From assembly GCA_024694785.1 (NCBI GenBank), contig JAILJL010000045.1, forward strand, positions 1 to 20,659: 20,659 bases of DNA. The letters are read 5' to 3'. Both the position numbers and the translations under genes were made by a program. The stretch comes from Lachnospiraceae bacterium. Lineage in GTDB: Bacteria > Bacillota > Clostridia > Lachnospirales > Lachnospiraceae. This document shows, piece by piece, positions 15,484-20,659 of this stretch. The notes under the pieces are model-generated. The model was given only the letters and a program-made list of their open reading frames with translations, was not told the DNA's origin and did not search any database. Position 1 is the stretch's first letter, and each line of letters opens with the position of its first letter.

Positions 15484-18400
15484 ATGAGAAGAAGAATGCA
15501 GGATTTATCTGCAGGCGTATTTGAATATGAAGGCCCGAGGATTAAGCTCTCGGAAGACAGATTATTGTTATCCGCGACGGAAGGTGAGAATCTTAAGGGC
15601 TCTTTTAAGATAGAGAGCACCAATGGTGTACCTATGCGTGGAATCGTATATTCCGATAATCCGCGTATGGATCTGCTTAATGCACAGTTTTCGGGAGTTG
15701 TTGCCACAATTGAATACCAGTTTCATACCGACGGACTTATAAGAGGTGATATTCAAAAGGGTGATTTCTATATCATTCTTAATAAAAACGAATATAACCT
15801 TCCTTTTGTTGTAGAGACAAAGAAAGCCTTATTTAAAATAGGCGATATGGTCATAGATTCCCTCGACAGCTTTCTGGAAGCTGCCAAGAAGGATGAGCAT
15901 TCAGCTTTTTCTTTTTTTGCATCTCCGATGTTTAATTCTGTGCTTGATAAGGAGAATCAGAAGGTTAACCTGTCGTCAAGACTGCTTTCTTATGAGGGAA
16001 CGACTCTTCATAATATGGAGGAGTTACTTACGCTTCTCGGGCTTAAGGACGAGATGGTACTTACCACGGATTTTGACGATCTGTATTATGAGAATCCGAC
16101 AGAGAATATAAGGGAAATCATTGAGATAAGCAAGTCTTCTTATGGATTTGCCGAAGTGGATGTAAGAACGGACGCGCCGTTTATCGTTTTACCCCGCGGG
16201 CATTTTTATAACGAAGACTTTATCGGGTCTGTTTTACAGATACCGTTTTTCCTTGATATATCGCATTTACATGCGGGTATGAATTACGGAAGAATTAAGA
16301 TTAATTCGGGAAGATATGAATTCTCTTTTAATATAATTGCTCATGTCAAGTCGAATCGTGACAGTGAGCGCAAAGCGCTTATCGAGAGGCAGGAGACACT
16401 TTTTAATATCTTTAAAACCTATATAGACTACAGAGTCGGAAGAATAATGACTGCTTCCTTCTCTTCCAATATGCTTATTATCCTGGATCATGCTATTTCC
16501 ATATTCCCGGAGACCATGCTTTTGTGGCTTTTTAAGGCGCAGGTATTTTGTGTAAGCAATAGACAGAAAGAAGCACAGTGGGTGTTAGAGCAGTATAAGA
16601 ATGATTTCTTAAGTGCACCCTCCGATATATATGGATATTACCTTTATGTAACGACTTTTCTTAACAGGGAACCGTCATATATTAGGAAAGTTGCGGATAA
16701 GATAAAAGCGCTCTATAAGGAGTCTGAAAGGGATGAGCTTTTATTCTATTGTCTGTTGTTTCTTGATGAATCGTATAAGGACTCACCTCTTAGAAAGTAC
16801 AGGGCAATAAAGGAGCGTGTACTTAAGGGTTCGACAAGTCCGCTTTTACTTGCGGAAGCTTATCATATCTTAAAGGATAACGTGTCTGTACTTGAAGAAG
16901 TAGGAACTTTTGAAGTGAGACTCTTTAATTTTATTAAGAAGCACGGGCTTATGCAAAAAGAGATGATTCTTATGCTGTCGGATATGATATCCTTTGAGAA
17001 TCTGTACAATAAGTCCCTTATTCCGGTACTTATCGAAGGTTTTGACAGATATGACAGTGACAGAATCCTTATTGCGTTATGTAAGATGCTTATAAGGAAA
17101 GAGCATTACGACCGTAAGGCCAATACGTATTATCTGCTGGCGATTGAACGGGAGCTTAATATTCCGGGATTATTCGAGGCATATATTATGTCTGCATCGA
17201 ATAATTCAAGAGAAGCATATCCTAAGATGGTATCTTATTATTTCCAGTTTAAGACAAGTCTGCCTTATAAGCATAAGGCAATTGTCTATGCGGGAATTAT
17301 CAACAACCGCGAGAAACAGATGTCTATATATCTTAAGTGCAAGCCTGAGATAGAAGAGTTCGCGGTAGAACAGATATATGCAGGGCATCTTGATGAGAAT
17401 CTTGCCATTATATATGAGCATTATCTTAAGGAAGTTACCATAACCCACGAGCTTTCAAGAGCGTTGTCGCCACTTCTTTATATACATAAGCTGATCATAT
17501 TCGATAAGCCGTATCTTAAGCGTGTTATATGTATTCACAGGCAGACCAATAAAGAGATGTCATATCCGATAATTGACGGTGTGGCGTATCTTCCGATATA
17601 TTCCAAAGAGCATCTTATTGCGTTCGAGGACGGATTCGGGAATCGATATATATACGGGGTTGATTATGATCTGCAGATTCTGATAAGGGCTGAGGCTTTG
17701 ACCAAGAAGTGCCTTAAGGTAGCGCCTGAGCAGATGCCGTACCTTATTCATTACATTGATTCGATATGGAAAGTCGACAGCGAGCAGATGGACTTTACCG
17801 ATAACGATCTTAGTTATCTTAATATATTGCTTTCATCCAATGTGATAACGGATGATTATAAGCACATGCTGCGTCCGCAGATCATTGATTTCTATTACAG
17901 AACGGAAAGAATAGAGCTGCTTGACGAGTATCTTAAGTCGCTTGATTTCGAGGGTCTTGACGAACAGCTAAGAATACTGGCATCAGAGCTTCTGGTAACA
18001 AGAGGCTTCTATGACAAGGCATTTGATGTGATAGTGCGGTACGGATGCAATCAGATAGCGCCTTCGTTAATGCTGATTTTGTGTTCCAATATTATAATTG
18101 CGCGTAATTACGAGGCGGATGATTACCTTATCGGATTATGTGCAAATGCATTCTCAAGAGGCAAGTATAACGAGGTTGTGCTTACATATCTGTGTAAATA
18201 TATGTATGGTTCCACAGATAAACTGTACGACTTATGGATTGCTGCAACGGAATATGAGATTAATACGTTCGAACTTGCGGAGCGTCTCTTGGTTCAAATG
18301 ATATATTCTGAAGTATATATTCCGAAGAACGAGGATATCTTAAGAAGCTATATAGAGCAGGGCGGTAAGAAGCTTGTACTTGATGCATATCTTTCCTATC

Positions 18401-19044
18401 ATGCATATAAGTATTTTGTAAAAGAATCGATGTACAACAAGCTTACCATGACGCAGCTTACCGAGATGTACGAGCATAAGATGAAACTCAATACCTGCGA
18501 GAAGTTTGCACTTCTTAAGTATCTTACTGAGACAGGAGCGGATAAGCGGGATATAATTAAGGAATTATATGAAGAGTTTGCACTTAAGGGATATAATTTC
18601 GCTTTCTTTAATGATATACCGCGGGAAATTACCGAGGAATTACCTCGTGACGGCAAGAAGATCCTTGAATACAGGACGGTTCCGGGTAGTCAGGTATATA
18701 TAAGATACAGGGTCCTTCGCGGCCATGATGATGAAGACGTTGCCTTTATCAAAGAGCAGATGACCGAGATGTATGAGGGAATATTTGTTAAAGAGTTTAC
18801 TCTGTTTTACGGGGATTCTGTTCAGTATTACATAAGCGAGAGCAGTGACTACCAGGTAGAGATCAAAGAAAGCGGAGAGATTTCCAATATGGATATCAAG
18901 CCGCTTAAGGAAAGCACGAGATTCGAGATATTGAACGATTTGATTATATCGGAGCAGTTAGGCGAATTGTCTCTTTATGAGAGTAAGAAGGATCGTTATG
19001 ATTCTTTACTGAAGGAAGCGGCAGAGTGCCTTAAGAGGAAGTAA
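15484..19044 (+). CDS. Very large DUF5717-type protein, helical repeat scaffold
   Basis: An unrecognised 1186-residue protein that I believe belongs to the Lachnospiraceae family DUF5717; the name is recalled, not searched. It has no signal peptide, membrane segment or catalytic motif. Residues 1-115 and about 215-290 are beta-rich with Ig-like strand patterns (KGSFKIES, GDFYIILNKNEYNLPF, GRYEFSFNIIAHV). From about 300 to 1070 it is almost entirely helical, with irregular Leu/Tyr-rich helix pairs like TPR or Sel1 repeats but no exact consensus. Residues about 1075-1145 turn beta again (VPGSQVYIRYRVL, EFTLFYGDSVQYYI), followed by a Lys-rich helix. This suggests a cytoplasmic scaffold that binds proteins. 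ATG 15484 has only a weak AGG upstream; ATG 15496 is an alternative. The stop is one base from the next gene's ATG, so the two products are probably made together and may bind each other. Confidence 0.85.
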   Translation: MRRRMQDLSAGVFEYEGPRIKLSEDRLLLSATEGENLKGSFKIESTNGVPMRGIVYSDNPRMDLLNAQFSGVVATIEYQFHTDGLIRGDIQKGDFYIILNKNEYNLPFVVETKKALFKIGDMVIDSLDSFLEAAKKDEHSAFSFFASPMFNSVLDKENQKVNLSSRLLSYEGTTLHNMEELLTLLGLKDEMVLTTDFDDLYYENPTENIREIIEISKSSYGFAEVDVRTDAPFIVLPRGHFYNEDFIGSVLQIPFFLDISHLHAGMNYGRIKINSGRYEFSFNIIAHVKSNRDSERKALIERQETLFNIFKTYIDYRVGRIMTASFSSNMLIILDHAISIFPETMLLWLFKAQVFCVSNRQKEAQWVLEQYKNDFLSAPSDIYGYYLYVTTFLNREPSYIRKVADKIKALYKESERDELLFYCLLFLDESYKDSPLRKYRAIKERVLKGSTSPLLLAEAYHILKDNVSVLEEVGTFEVRLFNFIKKHGLMQKEMILMLSDMISFENLYNKSLIPVLIEGFDRYDSDRILIALCKMLIRKEHYDRKANTYYLLAIERELNIPGLFEAYIMSASNNSREAYPKMVSYYFQFKTSLPYKHKAIVYAGIINNREKQMSIYLKCKPEIEEFAVEQIYAGHLDENLAIIYEHYLKEVTITHELSRALSPLLYIHKLIIFDKPYLKRVICIHRQTNKEMSYPIIDGVAYLPIYSKEHLIAFEDGFGNRYIYGVDYDLQILIRAEALTKKCLKVAPEQMPYLIHYIDSIWKVDSEQMDFTDNDLSYLNILLSSNVITDDYKHMLRPQIIDFYYRTERIELLDEYLKSLDFEGLDEQLRILASELLVTRGFYDKAFDVIVRYGCNQIAPSLMLILCSNIIIARNYEADDYLIGLCANAFSRGKYNEVVLTYLCKYMYGSTDKLYDLWIAATEYEINTFELAERLLVQMIYSEVYIPKNEDILRSYIEQGGKKLVLDAYLSYHAYKYFVKESMYNKLTMTQLTEMYEHKMKLNTCEKFALLKYLTETGADKRDIIKELYEEFALKGYNFAFFNDIPREITEELPRDGKKILEYRTVPGSQVYIRYRVLRGHDDEDVAFIKEQMTEMYEGIFVKEFTLFYGDSVQYYISESSDYQVEIKESGEISNMDIKPLKESTRFEILNDLIISEQLGELSLYESKKDRYDSLLKEAAECLKRK

Positions 19045-19045
19045 T

Positions 19046-20332
19046 ATGGATGAGATTACATACTTCGGACTGGATCTGTCCGAGTATTACAGCCAAATAA
19101 GTTATTTCAGAGATTCGATGGAAGAACCTGTGTCTATAAGTACGCATCCGGGAACCGAAGAATTCCTGATTCCAACGGTTATCGGCAAGAAGACAGGGAT
19201 TGCGCAATGGTTCATCGGTGATGATGCATTAAAGCTTAATAATCCGATAAGCGGCATATTAAGCAAGGCCTTCAGGAAAGAGAAGATTGTCGTGGAGGAT
19301 GAGGAATACGAGGCTACAGAGCTTTTATCCTTATATATTCGCAAAGTTTTTGCTATGACAGCTGTGGCTTCCTGCGATAAGGCGAGGGATTATTTCATAA
19401 TCTGCGTAGATCATGCGACACAGATGCAGACCGAGACGTTACTTACGATAACGGATTCGTTGTCGATTCCGCGTGAACACGTTAAAATATGCTCGAAGCA
19501 GGAATGCTTTTGCTATTATGCGATGAACCGGGAGCCTTCGCTTACGCTTCACGATTCTTTGCTTATGGATTATTGGCATAATTCCTTCAGATTATACGTG
19601 TTATCCAAGGATACAAGGCTTACACCGACGGTTGTAAAGGTCTCGGAATTGCAGTTTCCGGCGCTCAATCACATGTCGGATAACTTAAATATGAGCGACG
19701 AAGAGATGGCAGTCCATAAGGATGATGTATTCTTAAAAGCGCTTGATGATATACTCGGTGAGAGAATAACGTCGTCGGTATATCTTGTAGGTGACGGATT
19801 TGACGGCGGGTGGATGAACAGATCAAAAAGCAGATTATGTGCCGGAAGAAGGGTCTTCTTCGGTATGAATCTATATACCAAGGGCGCATGTTATTATGGT
19901 CAGATTATAAGACGTAAGTTCAAGAATCAGCCGGAGTACCTTTATCTTGGCGGAAGCAATATGTTATATAATATCTGTCTTAAAGCATACGACAAGGAAG
20001 AATTCCGTATGAAGACATTGATATCTGCCGGATATAACTATCAGGATGCGTATGGGGCCATGGATCTTATTGCAATGCCTGATGATGAGCCGGAGATTAC
20101 GTTCTATTGTAAGCCGATTAAAGGCGGAGAGGGTACGGAGTATACGTTTCCGTTAAAAGGACTTGTCGCAACGGATAATCTTACTACCAGATTAAGAGTA
20201 TTCGGTAAAGCTACAAGTCCGGACAGAATTCTTATTAACATTAAGACAATGCCTTTTGGTGAGATGGAAAGGGAACCCGGATTATCCTGGGAATATGAAA
20301 TAATGCCGGGGAAGAACGAAAGCGAAGTATAA
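19046..20332 (+). CDS. Hsp70/actin-fold-like protein, degenerate (DUF5716-type)
   Basis: A 428-residue protein, I believe of family DUF5716 (recalled). Several segments line up in order with the Hsp70/actin ATPase fold. FGLDLSEYYSQISYF (6-20) resembles phosphate-1 (Hsp70 GIDLGTTxS). IPTVIG follows, then YFIICVDHAT in the place of the 'AVITVPA' strand. LLMDYWHNSFRLYVL (D175) sits where phosphate-2 DxGGGT should be. SVYLVGDGFDGGWM (G249-G251) resembles the adenosine motif. Phosphate-2 keeps the Asp but lacks the glycines, so ATP hydrolysis may be weak or lost. The last third (from about 300) is beta-rich, like a substrate-binding or accessory domain. There is no signal peptide. GAGGAA before the ATG and the 1-base gap from the previous stop indicate translational coupling. 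The fold call rests on motif order alone. Confidence 0.8.
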   Translation: MDEITYFGLDLSEYYSQISYFRDSMEEPVSISTHPGTEEFLIPTVIGKKTGIAQWFIGDDALKLNNPISGILSKAFRKEKIVVEDEEYEATELLSLYIRKVFAMTAVASCDKARDYFIICVDHATQMQTETLLTITDSLSIPREHVKICSKQECFCYYAMNREPSLTLHDSLLMDYWHNSFRLYVLSKDTRLTPTVVKVSELQFPALNHMSDNLNMSDEEMAVHKDDVFLKALDDILGERITSSVYLVGDGFDGGWMNRSKSRLCAGRRVFFGMNLYTKGACYYGQIIRRKFKNQPEYLYLGGSNMLYNICLKAYDKEEFRMKTLISAGYNYQDAYGAMDLIAMPDDEPEITFYCKPIKGGEGTEYTFPLKGLVATDNLTTRLRVFGKATSPDRILINIKTMPFGEMEREPGLSWEYEIMPGKNESEV

Positions 20333-20376
20333 TAATATTGCATAATAATTTAATTTAGATTAAAGAAGGGAGCAAA

Positions 20377-20659
20377 ATGTCGAAATTCATATATTGTCCG
20401 ATTGCGATGTCGGATAGTCCGTATCATGTGAAAAGTCTGGATTATAACTTTTACTCCTTGGAAGAGCTTTTCAGTTATTACAGGAAGAATAGAATTCTTA
20501 TTGATAACAGTATTATGGAGCAGGATTTCGTCTTCTGGATAAGACAGCAGGGAGAAGGGCTGCTGGCAGAGAAGCTTACGCAGATCCTGAAGGGAAAGGG
20601 CACGCTTATTATGTATATAGAAGCGCTTTTACCCTATATCAATACTTTTTCCGAAGACG
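20377..20659 (+). CDS. Unrecognised protein, third gene of the operon (partial, runs off right edge)
   Basis: An open frame continues to the window edge from ATG 20377, preceded by AAGGGAG at 5 bases, giving 94 residues. It begins MSKFIYCPIAMSDSPYHVKS and continues with aromatic-rich text (YNFYSLEELFSYYRKNR). No signal peptide, membrane segment or known motif is seen; the visible part looks soluble and mostly helical after the first strand. It lies 44 bases after the Hsp70-like gene, on the same strand with no terminator between, so it probably belongs to the same operon. That spacer is AT-rich and holds no convincing promoter. Function unknown. Confidence 0.75.
   Translation, partial: MSKFIYCPIAMSDSPYHVKSLDYNFYSLEELFSYYRKNRILIDNSIMEQDFVFWIRQQGEGLLAEKLTQILKGKGTLIMYIEALLPYINTFSED

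Noticed and set aside
20333..20376. AT-rich inverted repeat TTTAAT/ATTAAA and a possible promoter before the third gene of the last operon
   Set aside because: The stem has only A-T pairs and no T-run after it, and no -35/-10 pair of acceptable quality is seen, so neither a terminator nor a promoter is supported.
15484..20659. Possibility that the large operon is a phage or defence island
   Set aside because: No integrase, transposase, attachment repeat, nuclease, helicase or toxin motif is seen, and base composition looks like the neighbouring genes. A defence role cannot be excluded but nothing in the sequence supports it.

Overview
The window reads as a stretch of chromosome from a low-GC anaerobic member of the Clostridia, most likely Lachnospiraceae (Butyrivibrio/Roseburia-like). 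This is an inference from the gene content: a DUF4317 protein, a DUF5717/DUF5716-type pair, a tocopherol-cyclase-like protein, GH3 and GH31 glycosidases, and paired hybrid histidine kinases. The AT-rich DNA, the Shine-Dalgarno sites and the TTGACA/TATAAT-like promoters fit this. I see no tRNA, rRNA, CRISPR array, insertion sequence or phage gene. Coding density is high and no gene-free stretch exceeds about 165 bases.

Layout. (1) 1-3828: two glycosidases transcribed divergently from a 157-base region. One is a GH31 enzyme of the YihQ type (minus strand, cut by the left edge), the other a complete GH3 beta-glucosidase (plus strand) ending in a hairpin terminator. (2) 3891-6353: a two-gene operon with its own promoter, encoding a tocopherol-cyclase-like lipocalin-fold protein and a membrane-anchored phosphodiester-glycosidase (NAGPA-domain) protein. 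It ends in a bidirectional terminator shared with the convergent DUF4317 gene (6360-7511, minus). (3) 7626-14218: a four-gene operon, GreA/GreB-like factor, hybrid kinase 1, type I L-asparaginase, hybrid kinase 2, closed by a strong terminator. Both kinases carry the full His-Asp-His relay, and neither has a DNA-binding partner in the window. (4) 14228-15319 (minus): a PLP-dependent aminotransferase/decarboxylase resembling CobD and HisC. (5) 15351 to the right edge: a plus-strand operon of a 1186-residue protein (beta-rich ends, long helical-repeat middle), a 428-residue protein with a degenerate Hsp70/actin-type ATPase fold starting one base after the stop of the first, and the start of a third unrecognised gene.

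The last operon is the best candidate for an undescribed system. A very large repeat scaffold is translationally coupled to an actin/Hsp70-like protein whose second phosphate motif has lost its glycines, and more genes probably follow past the window edge. Second in interest are the asparaginase held between two paralogous phosphorelay kinases that share an extra C-terminal helical module, and the GH31 enzyme, which aligns with E. coli sulfoquinovosidase at a constant offset yet has Gln in place of the sulfonate-binding Arg.

Several starts given here differ from the longest open frame, because a ribosome-binding site or a promoter element excludes the longer version.
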